Of a stretch of 32,032 nt of DNA, positions 17,397 to 29,121 are shown piece by piece; position 1 is the first letter of the stretch, and every line of letters starts with the position of its first letter. The DNA lies in NCBI GenBank assembly GCA_002104895.1, contig MCFG01000419.1, positions 25,001-57,032 on the forward strand, in the 5' to 3' direction. The stretch is from Anaeromyces robustus. Taxonomy: Eukaryota > Neocallimastigomycota > Neocallimastigomycetes > Neocallimastigales > Neocallimastigaceae. A model generated the notes under the pieces. It did not search any database, was not told where the DNA came from, and worked only from the letters and a program-made list of their open reading frames with translations. Both the position numbers and the translations under genes were made by a program.

Positions 17397-17724
17397 TTAA
17401 GCTTTCATTGGAGCTTCTGGAAGTCCATATTCATCTAATTTAACACCATTTTCCTAAGAAAAGGAATAAAAAAATAATAAATAGAACAAAAAAATATAAA
17501 TTGAAAAAAAAAAAAAAAAATTAATAAGGCAAAAATCAATATAGTTAATTATATAAATCATATTTTTTTTTTGAATTATAAATATTTAAATATAAACTTA
17601 CATCAGTCTTTAATGGTTGACTTCCAGCATCTGGGAGAGCAATATCTGGTTCTTCAAGATAAGCTGGCATTTCTTCTTCTTCTAAGTAATCATCATTTAA
17701 GGCATCTAATTCTTTTTTTTTAAG

Positions 17725-17772
<48 letters not shown>

Positions 17773-19017
17773 AATAAAAAAAATCATAATAAGCATTTGA
17801 TTAACAATTATAATAAAATAATAAATAAATAATAACTATTATTTTATTTATTATACAATATTTACCAGCTTCAAGATCAGCTTCATCAATATCTTCTGGT
17901 AAGTTGTATGAACGACCTAAAGCTTCTTGAATTTCATTAGCTTGATCAAGAAGATCTTCCATTTCATCTTGCATAGCCTAAAAAATAAAATTTAATATTT
18001 AAGTTATAAATTATTAATATAAATTGCAATTTAATTTTTTAATTACATTATATAAATTATAAATATATATGCTTATAAAAATTTTTTTTTTAAATAAATA
18101 TATTAATTCAATACTTACTTCAATCTTATCAATATTAACTTTTTTGTATTGTTTCTTAAGTTGTTTATTAGCTTGTTTCATAGCATTTACAGTAGTAACA
18201 GTGTTTCTTAAGTTTTCAGTGGCAAATGAGGTTTGTTCCATATTGAAAGCTTGTTGCATTAATTGATCTCTTTGTTGTTCATACCTATTTTATTGTATAA
18301 TCAACAAACAAACAAATATACAGTATTTATTATTATTTTTGTTTTTTTAATTCAATGTTATTTTATTATTGGTAATTACTGTTATCAATATTAAAATTAT
18401 TATTTATATATTTAATTAATTTTTTATTTATTAAATAAGCGTACATTTTCTTTTGTTTTAAAACTCTCATAGCCTTTTGTTTTACTGAATTCTATTTATT
18501 TTAAAAAATAAATAAAAATTACAAAAAAAAATACTGTTATTAATTTTTTTTTTTTCTATCATCATTTCACTTTTAATGAAGTAACAAACAAAATACATAT
18601 AAATAAATATATAAAATAAATCCTGTAATTATTACTTTAGCAGCTCCATCCCTCATTCTACTCATTTGATCTTTATATTTTGATAATTCAGCATCTAAAC
18701 GACGAATTTTAACTTCGACAGAATCAACTCTTCCATCAGTCTTTATTTTTTATTTTATTAATTATATATATTATCAATAAAATAATTATTTTGAATATAA
18801 AAAAAAATAAAAATATGAAAACAAATAATATAAATAAATATTTAAATGAATTTATATGAAAAGTATAGATATATAGATAGATAGATATAAAAAAATATTA
18901 ATAACGTAAGTCTTTTTTTTTATTTTTTTTTCATAAATTTATATATATTATTTTTACATTAGTAATGGCATCTTCTAAAGATGGGGCTGGTTTTTTGCTA
19001 CCAAATAAACGATTCAT
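17397..19017 (-). CDS. ESCRT-III subunit VPS60/CHMP5 (7 exons)
   Basis: Exons in coding order: 18958-19017, 18636-18740, 18445-18491, 18119-18284, 17866-17977, 17602-17711, 17397-17453. Phases match and give 218 aa (human CHMP5 is 219). Seen: [12 protein letters not shown] at the start, as in CHMP5. The Snf7-type helical core follows, with [40 protein letters not shown] and [20 protein letters not shown]. The acidic C-terminus has [40 protein letters not shown] and the family end [10 protein letters not shown]. Known for the family: a late, accessory ESCRT-III component that binds Vta1/LIP5 through its C-terminal acidic helices and stimulates the Vps4 ATPase at endosomes. The assignment to VPS60 rather than VPS32/VPS20 rests on the N-terminal string, length and C-terminus. 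The gene is complete. Intron 5 contains an A47 run (T47 on the coding strand) close to its 3' splice site. Confidence 0.96.
17725..17771. repeat. A47 homopolymer in VPS60 intron 5 (giant polypyrimidine tract)
   Basis: Forty-seven A residues on the plus strand read as T47 on the coding strand. They lie 13 bases before the acceptor of exon 6 (AG at 17712-17713), where the polypyrimidine tract of an intron belongs. Confidence 0.9.
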
Positions 19018-20292
19018 TTTGATATATTATAAATTTATATTTTTTTTTATCTAAAATTTAATAAATTATTATTATTGTTTTTAAATAATATTAATGATAT
19101 TATTTTTTTTTTTCTTTCGTTTTTTTTTTTTTTTTCTAAAAAAAATAATAGATATAATATTTTTATATTATATTATTATTAATAAAAATACGTTATTATT
19201 TTTTTAACAAAACAAAAAAAAAAAAAAGAAAATCAATTACTTTACGAAAATTATTGGTATTTATATTATTATCTTATTTTATTATTCATTATTAATATAA
19301 TTACTAATTCATATAATATATTATTATTAATTTGTAATAATAATTATTTATTAATATAAATAGTATAAGTAAAATATTATTATTTATTAATATTATTATA
19401 AATATATAATATATTATATATTTATAATAAAAAGTTTTATAATAATTAATGAAAAATATTACTAATTATCCATTTTCAATTTTTAATTTAGATTTTTCCA
19501 TAAAATTTTTATATGTTATATTTTTGTATTTTAAAAAAAATTTTAATATATATTAACATTATATTCAATAATATATTATAATTTATTAAAAATTTAATCT
19601 TATATTTATTATATACCTAAAAATCACATTATATATTTATATTTGACAATTTTTTCTCATCTTTTTTTTTTTTTTTTTTTATATTAATAATTTAAGAAAT
19701 TTCGAAAATAATCTTTAAAAATAAAACTGTCAATATATATAATGAACTTTATAATAATAACATAAATAATATAATTATTTCAATTGTAGTTTCTGTAAAT
19801 AAAATAATTTAATTAATAAATATAGCCTCCTAATAATATTATATATTTTCATATTATTAGGCAGTATCATTTTTAAAAACATTTTTTTATTATTATTTAT
19901 TTTATTTTAATTTTTTTATTTATTTATTTTGTTATTTGCATATTTAATTTTTATTACGACTGTTATAATTATATTTATTTTTATTTTTTATTTTTATTTT
20001 TTTTTTTTAATTTTTTTTTTTTTTAATTTTTTTTTTTTTTTTTTTAATTTTTATATTGTTTTTATAATATTTTTTAATAATTATATATCTACTTTCTAAA
20101 TAAACTATTTAATAAAATAAATTAGAAAAAAAAAAAAAAGTTAACTACAATATAATAATAGTTTAAATTAAACATTATTTATTTTAAATATATATTAATA
20201 TTTTTTTTAATTATTTAAAAATAATAAAAGTTTATTATTATAACAATTATTATTAATAATTATATGTAGAAATTTTATAAATGATTATAAAT
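19018..20292. other. Intergenic region: VPS60 promoter side and CSE1 3' side
   Basis: Both neighbours are on the minus strand. The stretch holds the 5' region of VPS60 (near 19018) and the 3' end of CSE1 (near 20292). No exon is supported. It contains T-runs near 19112-19135, 19660-19680 and 20000-20045, and palindromic A/T such as AATATATAATATATTATATATT near 19400. AATAATATTATATATTTTCATATTATTAG (around 19831-19860) is a further weakly symmetrical block. Confidence 0.65.
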
Positions 20293-20747
20293 TTATTGAG
20301 TGAATGATTGCATTTTAATTTCAATATCTTTTGGTATTTTACTTAAAGCAAGAGCAAACTACGATTTAAAAATTATATCAAAATAATATATATATATATA
20401 TATATAATTAATGTAAAGCTTTCTATATAATAATACATAATAATATAATATATGTATATAATGCAAATAATAATATTATTATTATTTAAATACCTCATTT
20501 GGTTTACGTTGTTGTAATGATAACATTTTTTGTGTAAAGTATTGTTTAGTATTAGTAATATTTGGATGATAATCAACTTTTTCATTAGTTTCACTTAAAC
20601 TAGATAAGCGACTGTATGAAGTTTGATAACCAGCTTCACCAATTTCAATACTATAATCATCAATATCATAAACATTCTTTTCAGTTTGGGCTTGTGGAAT
20701 ATCTAATAAACTAACAAGTTGAGATATTAATTTTGGTCTAAAAAAAA

Positions 20748-20792
<45 letters not shown>

Positions 20793-21376
20793 ATTAATTA
20801 ATAAAAAATAATTTAATATAAATATTCATTGAACTTTATACATATATATATATGTATATAACTTACAATAATTCAATATATGGTTCAACCATCATGTTTT
20901 CATTTTCTGTTAATAAATTAGTCATTCCAATTTCACAAAGTTTTCTATCACGTGGAGATAAAATTTCCGTTATTTCTGGAATAATGATACTATCCAATAA
21001 ATTATGTAATAATCTAATTTATTATAACATAAATTATTATATATTAATATATATGCATATAGAAAAAATATATATATATAAATAATATATATATATAAAG
21101 GGAAAAAAAAATACTTTGGTTGAATAGAATCAAATATTTCAAAAATAAAAGATGGAGATAAGCCATCTATTGGAACACTAATTAAGAAGTTTATAAAAAC
21201 AACAAATGATCTTGTATACTTAGCGGTACGAAGAGTTTGTAAACGAGTAAGTAAAAGTAAAAATATATTGACAAGATATGGTTGTAATGTTTTCCTAATA
21301 AAATTATCAAAATTAAAAATATATTTAGTATATTTATATAATATGATAATATTAATAAAATTTTATGATAGTTATA

Positions 21377-21439
<63 letters not shown>

Positions 21440-24400
21440 TTGGAATATAAAGGAAAATATTGGTTAAAAGTTCAAAACCATATTGATCGTTTAATTTTGA
21501 AGCTACTAAATTTTGGAATACACCAAGGAAATTTGGAACTTGATTATTAGCAATAATATTTGCTGATCCCTTTTCTAAATATGTTTTTAATAATCTAACA
21601 ATAGCAGGTATATTACCTTTAAAGAATTAAAAATAATGATATTAATTAATAATAATTAATAATAATATATAATATATAATATATAATATACAATATATAT
21701 AAATTATATATTTTAATTAAAATAGATATATATTATTTATATCTAAAATATTATTAAATATATAATTAATGAATTAATTAATTGATATACATAAAACATA
21801 CCACGATTTTCCCAAAGTTCTGATGGTTTTAATAATGTTGGTAACATATTTTGATAAGCTTCTGGTACAGATGAATTATGGAATTTTAACATTTCACCAA
21901 GAATTTGGAAAACATATGGTAAAAATTCTGAAACATCTCTTCTAATGATTTCTTGGAAGTGTGGGAATAAAAATTGTTCAAATTGTGTTACAGCGGCTGG
22001 ATTATTAGTACAAGTGTATCTTTATATATATAAATTATAGAAATATTTATTTATTATTATATTACAATAATAATAATAATTTTAACAATTATTTTTTTTT
22101 ATTATATATTTATAACATAATATAATATTGCTATTTTGTTACCTAATCAAAGCACCCATAGATTCAAATACGAAATGATTGAATTTTGGATTACTTGGAT
22201 TAACACTAATAATTCCAATAATGTTGGTTAACTTTGATAATATTTCATCAATAAATGGAACAATATCATTATGGCTTGTTACAATAACTCGAGCGATAGC
22301 TTTTAATATTTAACATTTATATATATTATATTATTATATTTTATTATTTATTAATGTATATTATTATATATTTTTAATACCTTTCATAATATAATCATTT
22401 TCAGATAATTTTGCTGAATTTTGACTATTCTTTTCTAATAAACTGAATAAACTAATTAATAAAGGTTGAACATATTCACGAATATCTTCTTGACCATATC
22501 TGTATATATAATAAATAATTTTTAATAATATTTTGGATAAATCTATATAATTTATATAATGATAATATAAAATAATATATATGTATATATATATATATAT
22601 AATTACAATAATTTTGATCCTTGTTTAATTGATAAAATATTTGTTATACAAATAGCAGAATAAGTATATACTAAATAGTTGTTAGAAGATAAATGATTAA
22701 CAATAATTGGGAAAATTTCCTTGAATCTTTCTTTAGATTGTAAAAACTATAAAATAGTATAAATATAATAAATAAATAATATTTTTTATACATAAATAAC
22801 ATATATTTAATTTTTTCTATAAAATCATAAAATTCAATTATAATTACTTATTAATATATATATATATATAATACATACTTGATTTCTGAAAGTTAATAAG
22901 TATTTTAAAGCATCAACCTTAATAATTGGGTGTACACTTCCATCTACTGGAGCTTTTAAATCTGGCAAAATATTTTCATTGAAAACATTCATAATTGGTA
23001 TATATTCATTAACTTTAGTAGCACCGAACTTTTATATTTTTATATATAAAAAGAAATATTAAATTTATTTTAAATAACAAAAATAAAAATAAAAATTAAT
23101 AATATTTTTAATAATTATATAATATATTTATGAAAATTAAAAAATCGCTGAATAAATTAATGTCTTTACTTGTGAAGCTAAATTTTTAGCTGATAAAGAA
23201 ATAATTAAATATAATGCGGTATCTTTGGCTTTCCAGTTAAGTTCTGGGTTGGCATTATAGTTCTTAAAATTTTAAAATACATATTCATAAATGGTATTAA
23301 TAATTATTAAATTATTAAATTATCATAATGTTAAATATTCATATATATATATATAATTTACCTGAAGACACATAGTAACATAATTTGAGAATATTTCTGT
23401 AACTTCTTTTTCAAAATGTTCCAATAAACCACGAATTAAATCTGAAGAAGATCTTCTTCTAGTTTCGAAATCTATATGTAAATATAAACATTATTTATTA
23501 TATAGGGAAAAAAAAAGTATTAATAAAAAGTTAATTAAATTAGATATAAATTAATAATATAATATTTTATATTTTACCAGATCCTTCTAAATCTCTACGA
23601 ATATATTCAATTGGATCATCCTCAAAAAGTTCTTCATCAGATTCTATTTTTTATTTTAAGAAATTTTAAATATTAAATAAAATTATTACTTTAATATAAA
23701 ACTTATATACTATATCATATTATATTAGAACATTAATAATTTAATGTACCTCTCAAAGTCATATTTGGTAAAATAATTTTTTCACATATATTACTTAAAA
23801 TTTCAGGACTTTGGAATAATTCCTTATGTCTAGCAGGTTTAACAACAGATGATAAGAAGCCAATAGCCTTACTTACTAACTGTTTTTTATTTAATAAATA
23901 AAAAAAAATTTTTTTTTTTTATTTTATTAGGCTTTTTCTTTATAGTATATATAGATTTATAATATTTAACATACTAAATCATATTTTGGTTCTAAACCAT
24001 AATGAGTTAATAATTCCCAAATAGTTTGAACAAATTGTGGTAATTTTGGGAAAACTTCTTCATAACGTTTAGCATATAAATCAATAATTTCACAAATGGA
24101 TGTTTTTGTTTTTTCAATAATTCCAGTTTCTTCATCATCCTGTAATAATGATTTATAAATAGATTATTATTAATGATAATTAAAAGTGTTAACTAATAAA
24201 TAAGTATATATATATATATCATATATGTGTATGTGTGTGTAATTCTTACATCACTATCTAATAAAGGATTAGAATAAACTAAATATTTATGAAGTAATGT
24301 CATGAATTCTTCTTGATGATCTTCGAAAAATTCTGGTATATCTTGACAGTTTAAACTATAGAAAATTTTTGTAATAGTAAACATTGCTTGGAATAAAACT

Positions 24401-25946
24401 TCCAATGCTTCCTTATTGTTAACATTAGCATCAATTAAAGCGTCAGTAGCCTAATGATTTTTTTTTATTATTTCATTATAATTAAAAATAAGTTAGTATT
24501 ATTATAAATATTTTAATAATTTAATATATTTATTATATATTTTTATACTTTGAAAAATTCTAAGTAAGGTTGTGAGAAATGCTCTAATACAAGTTTAATT
24601 TCTGAGAAAAGTTCATTTGAACGAAATTGTGATCTCCATCTATTAATAAATAAAATAAAGTTTTTTTTTTTTTTATTTAATAAATTATTAAAAATTTGTC
24701 AATGATAACACTTAGATATATATAAAATAATATATATAAGCAATAACCTTTTAAATATCAAATGAGCAGTTTCTAAAATACCATTATTTTTTCTATAATC
24801 ATCACATAAATTTGCAACTAATTCCTTTTATAAATAAAAATTTATATTTTATTATATGGTTAAAAATAAAGATAGAAAACATTACTTGAAGTTTATTAAA
24901 TTTTTTTAATATAAATATATATTGAAAATCAAGTTTACTTGAATTAAAGTTGGCCATTTTTGTGGAAAATCATTATCTGCAATAATTAAAATTGCTTCAT
25001 TAAGTTGACGTTGAATTTTAACAGGAACATTGATCATGAGATTGATAATACCTTCTTTTATTCTTGCGCGATCATTTTCAAGTAAATAATCTGGTTCTCC
25101 TTCAATCTTTTTTTTTATTTTCCATTGAAAAAAATTAATAATCTATTATATAATTAATATATATTATTTTTTATTATATAAATACCTGTGGCCAACGTTT
25201 TTTCATAAAATTCTTAAAGTAAATAGCAGCTGAAAAACGAGTTGGTTCAGGTATAGATTCATCTGCAATAATTTCAAGAACTGATATGGAGAAATTTGGT
25301 GTTTTCTCCATTGATAATAAAGATTTTTCAACTTCCTTTAATTCATCTGTTTTAATGATTTTATTTTAATAATAAAAAAAAATTAAATAAAAATATATTA
25401 ATATTCATATTGTTAATGTTTTATGATGTTTCATCCATATTTTTACAATATTATTATTGTTGTTGTTGTTGTTATTGTTGTTACTAATTCTAATTAAATT
25501 TATTGTTAATATTAAAAAATTATCATATAATAAATAAAACATCACAGTATTAACATTAAATAAATTTCTATTGATTTTTGTAATTTCTTTTAAAAAAAAA
25601 CTTTTGAGAAAGAAAAATGGATAAAAATTATCCTAAAACTTTTTTTATCACACATAAATATATCTACATTCAATAAACAAATATATACATTTAAAATGAT
25701 TATTTTTATAAGATTCATAAAGATTTGTGCATTTATTGATAAATTTATTGAACGTATTTCATATAAAATTTTTAACCAATTTTAATCTATATATAATATT
25801 TAATTAAAATTATAAAATTTGGAATAATTTCAATTTTTCATTATTTTCATGTGTATTATAGTTAAAAAAGTTTATATTCAACCTTTATTAAAGCAAGATA
25901 CTTCTTTTGTGAATAAATTAACTAAAGTTGCTTTATCTGCATTCAT
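20293..25946 (-). CDS. CSE1/exportin-2 (CAS), importin-alpha re-exporter (21 exons)
   Basis: Exons in coding order: 25883-25946, 25186-25346, 24939-25106, 24748-24824, 24549-24639, 24250-24450, 23975-24139, 23750-23879, 23578-23643, 23362-23471, 23170-23262, 22879-23028, 22607-22746, 22381-22499, 22143-22299, 21802-22019, 21439-21616, 21115-21294, 20867-21013, 20494-20737, 20293-20358. All phases match, giving 974 aa (human CSE1L 971, yeast Cse1 960). Seen: an importin-beta N-terminal domain with YFKNFMKKRWP (about 64-74) and DFPQKWPTLIQ (121-131). CSE1-type HEAT repeats follow with YSLNCQDIPEFFEDH, then DPIEYIRRDLEGSDFETRRR around 360-380 and NPSNPKFNHFVFE near 612-624. The C-terminal CAS domain has GNIPAIVRLLKTYLEKGS and YGFELLTNIF. 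Known for the family: with RanGTP it carries importin-alpha back to the cytoplasm. The gene looks intact. The first intron is long (536 nt) with a weak GTTGAA donor. Confidence 0.97.
20756..20792. repeat. (AAAT)n microsatellite in CSE1 intron 19
   Basis: About nine AAAT units lie upstream of the acceptor of exon 20, within the intron 20738-20866. Confidence 0.85.
21381..21436. repeat. T56 homopolymer directly against CSE1 exon 17 donor site
   Basis: Fifty-six T residues on the plus strand are A56 on the coding strand. The run begins two bases after the GT of the donor at 21437-21438, so the intron effectively reads GT followed by poly(A). Confidence 0.9.
25451..25484. repeat. GTT/ATT trinucleotide repeat in CSE1 intron 1
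   Basis: ATTATTATTGTTGTTGTTGT and following units read as AAC/AAT on the coding strand. It lies inside the long first intron, not in an exon. Confidence 0.85.
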
Positions 25947-26305
25947 TTTTACTATGGTTAATTTTTAAATTCGATATATATATTGATAATAAAAATGATA
26001 TTAACGATTATATAATTATAAATAATATTTTTTTTTGATATTCTATTTTATTATATATTTTATTGTTATTAAATAAATAAATATTAATGTGTATTAGATA
26101 AATAGATAAAAAAGAATAAATTTCAAGAACTTTATAAAAAAATTATATATTTTAAATTATAAGATATATCAATTTTGAAAATAAAAATTTAAACTTTTCT
26201 TTTCCTTATCTAAATTTTTTTTTTAAAAGAAATATTTTAATATATATATTATATTATATTATATTAAAAAAAATTAATTATGTATCATCCTTTAATCAGC
26301 ATATC

Positions 26306-26325
26306 ATTGGATAAAATAATATAAT

Positions 26326-26360
<35 letters not shown>

Positions 26361-26555
26361 AATATAAAAAAAAATTTAAAAAAGGGAAAAAAGGAAAAAA
26401 GATAAAATGAATAATGAATAATAATATTAGATAATAAATAATAAATAATGAATTATAATAATTAATGAATATTGAATTATGTATAATGAATAGTAAATAA
26501 TAAATGATAAATAATGATTGATATATAATGATTGATGAATAATGAAAAAAAAAGA
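26306..26555. repeat. C-free, G-bearing skewed tract (AATGA-type cryptic repeat)
   Basis: About 250 bases contain no C on the plus strand but roughly 30 G, mostly in AATGA, TAATGA and GGAAAA contexts. The tract starts with a T32 run and then an A/G purine stretch (26360-26402). It looks like expanded, decayed AATGAATA-type microsatellite. Confidence 0.75.
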
Positions 26556-26751
26556 CAGTTGTTTAATAAAAAGTATCGTTATTTCAAAGTTAAAATTTGA
26601 TTAATAAAATATATATTATATCTTGTAATATTAAAAAAATTTTAATAATAATATGAACTTATTAGTATTTGATTTATAAATAATGAATAATTAAATGAAT
26701 AAATACATAAATAAATAATTATAAATATAATTAATAAAATTTTTTTATTCT

Positions 26752-26914
26752 TTTATTTATTTATTTATTTATTAATTTATTTATTTATTAATTTATTTAT
26801 TTATTTATTTATTAATTTATTTATTTATTTATTTATTAATTTATTTATTTATTTATTTATTTATTTATTAATTTATTTATTAATTTATTTATTTATTTAT
26901 TTATTAATTTATTT

Positions 26915-26966
<52 letters not shown>

Positions 26967-26968
26967 TT
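26752..26968. repeat. (TTTA)n array with higher-order TTAA spacing
   Basis: About 215 bases of TTTA units are interrupted at intervals of 3-6 units by TTAATTTA variants. Runs of TTTA punctuated by TTAA suggest repeated block duplication of a longer unit on top of simple slippage. Confidence 0.92.
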
Positions 26969-27578
26969 CATAATAATTATTTTATAAAACATTTGTAACA
27001 CAAAAAAAAAAAAAAAATAAAAGAAAAGAAAAATAATTTTTTTTTCCTATATTATTTAATGATTTAGGTTATTTCATAATACATATAAAAAATGTTACAG
27101 AATGTAGATTTATAAATAGTCATAATCCTATCACATAGTTTATTATGAGTTTATTGGGATATTATCTTCAATATTACATATAATATGATGATAAAGACAT
27201 TTAAGATACAAGTATTATAATAAACTATTATAGTATTAAATCATAATAAATATATTTTATAATATAATTATTATAATTATTATTATTATTATTTTTATTA
27301 TTATTATTATTATTATTATATATAAATATAATGAATGCATATTATTTTATATGCTAACTTTTTTTATTATTCTTTTTTATTTATTTACTATTTATTTACT
27401 AAATGTACTACTAATAATATTATTATTTACATCAATTCTTGAATATCTGATTAGCCACATATAAAAATTAAATTTGAATAATCTTTATTAATATTAAATA
27501 ATTATTTAATTTAAAATTTAAAATTATTAATAATTTTTTAAATATGACAAATAATTTTTAATAAAAATTTACTTTGTT

Positions 27579-27587
27579 ATACAAATA
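27579..27587. repeat. Left 9-bp target-site duplication of MULE-like element
   Basis: ATACAAATA abuts the left inverted end and is repeated exactly at 29122-29130. Nine bases is the usual duplication length for Mutator-like elements. Confidence 0.75.
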
Positions 27588-27594
27588 GGGAGAA

Positions 27595-27631
27595 GTGCAT
27601 TTCGGAATCGTGCATTTCGGAATCGTGCATT
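27595..27631. repeat. 15-bp tandem repeat at left end of the element
   Basis: GTGCATTTCGGAATC is present twice in full (27595-27609, 27610-27624) and then as a partial GTGCATT. This is the conserved part of the inverted end, so the left terminus carries about 2.5 copies while the right carries one. Confidence 0.92.
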
Positions 27632-27637
27632 ATTGTA

Positions 27638-27670
27638 TGTGGCTTGATGATAAAATATTTTATAGCCACA
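27638..27670. repeat. Hairpin TGTGGCT ... AGCCACA enclosing a palindrome
   Basis: TGTGGCT (27638-27644) and AGCCACA (27664-27670) are perfect inverted arms. Between them lies the perfect 14-bp palindrome ATAAAATATTTTAT. The arm sequence recurs just outside the element (AGCCACATA near 27453). Confidence 0.8.
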
Positions 27671-27690
27671 TTTATCAAAAATAAATAAAT

Positions 27691-27992
27691 AAATATATAA
27701 ATAACTAAATAAAATCAAAATAATATTTTATTAATAATCTTTTAAATAATATTTTGTTAAAAATTGTATTATAAAAAAGGACTTGTTCTGTTATCATTAA
27801 ATAAATAAAACTATTATAATTATTAAATAAATAATTATTGTAATAAATAATAAATATATAAATAAATAAATACATAAATAATTAAATAAAATTAAATATT
27901 ATTTTATTAATAATCTTTTAAATAATATTTTGTTAAAAATTGTATATAAAAAAGGACTTGTTCTGTTATCATTAAATAAATAAAACTATTAT
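27691..27992. repeat. Internal direct duplication of ~130-140 bp in the element
   Basis: Copy 1 is about 27691-27818 and copy 2 about 27852-27992. Both contain TTTTATTAATAATCTTTTAA and GGACTTGTTCTGTTATCATT in the same order. They differ by small indels and substitutions, mainly near the left side. The spacing of about 160 bases shows a segmental duplication inside the transposon body. Confidence 0.9.
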
Positions 27993-28030
27993 ATTTTAAA
28001 AATAATTATTTACATAAATATAATACTAAT

Positions 28031-28368
28031 TATTGGAATTATTATAAGAATATAGAGCATATAACAAATAATGCTTCAGAATATTTTAATAAGTACTTAA
28101 ATAATTTATTTCCAAAAAAATCTTCATTTTTTAAATTAATTTATATATTAAAAAAAGAAGAATCCTTTTCCTACAATGATTACGAAATGAGAATTAATGG
28201 AATCTGGAGAAAAAAACAAAAAATAATTAAAAAACTGATGAAATAAAAAATATAATTGAAAATTATAAGTATATGGAAAAAGATTATATTTATAATGGAT
28301 ATGATAGAAAAGATATTGTTGAATTATGGTATAATTGCTTAATTGATTTAAATAATAAAAAATACTAA
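28031..28368 (+). pseudogene. MULE transposase C-terminal fragment (broken)
   Basis: One frame (28031-28246) reads ITNNASEYFNKYLNNLFPKK, then KLIYILKKEESFSYNDY and NGIWRKKQK. The +1-shifted frame (28234-28368) continues with NIIENYKYM and DIVELWYNCLIDLNNKKY, then a stop. The switch lies around an A-run and looks like a slippage frameshift. TNNxxExFN followed by a helical region is typical of the C-terminal end of MULE transposases, where RTNNxxE is common; here Ile replaces the Arg. The catalytic DDE core and N-terminal zinc-finger part are absent from the element. The family assignment comes from motif memory, so moderate confidence. Confidence 0.65.
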
Positions 28369-28536
28369 TTTTTTATTATAAATTAGTATTTTTCTAACCT
28401 TTTTAAATTATATGTTATGCTTAATTATTGTTCTTGTAACAATATAAGGAAATAAAATTACTTTAAGATTTTTTTTAGCTAGTTTTTAGCTAAATTATAT
28501 CTAAAACTGATCTATTTAACTATAATTAAAATATAA

Positions 28537-28670
28537 TTAATATCAATATCAAAATTTTTAGTATAAAAATATTATTAATATCAATATCAAAATTTTTAAT
28601 ATAAATATATTATTATTAATATCAATATCAAATTTTTTAGTATAAAAATATTATCAATATCAATGTCAAT
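28537..28670. repeat. ~40-bp tandem repeat x3-4 in the element
   Basis: TAATATCAATATCAAAATTT followed by an AGTATAAAAATATTAT-type half recurs at about 28537, 28577 and 28617, with a decayed partial copy to about 28670. It lies downstream of the transposase fragment. Confidence 0.85.
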
Positions 28671-29121
28671 CTTATTTAGTAAAAATAATAATATCAATTA
28701 TGTTTAAAAAATCATTAAATAAATATTTTTTTATTTTTTTATTATTTTATTAAAATTTTAGTTATTATTATTACAATTTAATAATAAAATAAATTAAAAT
28801 ATTGTATATAAATAATTTTAAATATAAATGAAAAATATTATAAAATATTAAATAAAATAAAAGACTTTGAAAAAATATGATTTTTGTTTGTTTGTAAAAG
28901 TTAATGAATAACTTGAATCTTTCTTTTTTAAATTTTTTTTGTATTCTTTTGTATTTTTTTTTTTCAATTCTTTGATTTTATTATAATTATTTTTATTTCA
29001 TTTTATTTCATTTTTTAAATTGTAATTATTAATTATAATTTTTAATTATTATTTATTTATTTATTCATTTATTTAATATATAAAATTTCATGCGCCACAG
29101 ATTCCGAAATACACCACATTC

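Larger units (their letters stand above)
25947..27578. other. Intergenic region upstream of CSE1 with simple-sequence arrays
   Basis: The CSE1 promoter should lie just above 25946. No exon is supported. Beyond it are a T32 run (26328-26359), a C-free G/A/T tract and a TTTA array (both listed), and a TTA-type run near 27271-27320. It ends at the 9-bp duplication that borders the transposon relic. Confidence 0.65.
27588..29121. mobile_element. MULE-like DNA transposon relic (1534 bp)
   Basis: The ends are inverted copies of about 22 bp. The left is 27588-27609 and the right, read in reverse complement, is 29121-29100. They match at about 16 of 22 positions, with GTG, one mismatch and then ATTTCGGAATC fully shared. 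An exact 9-bp direct repeat flanks both ends. Inside lie a damaged transposase C-terminal fragment (28031-28368), a 130-140 bp duplication and a ~40-bp repeat. The element is far too short for a full transposase and carries at least one frame break, so it is a non-autonomous or decayed copy. Family: Mutator-like, by 9-bp duplication and the protein fragment; the subfamily is unknown. Confidence 0.72.

Noticed and set aside
18069-18266. 65-aa plus-strand open frame with Cys/Leu-rich end
   Set aside because: It is antisense to VPS60 exon 4, whose translation is clearly ESCRT-III.
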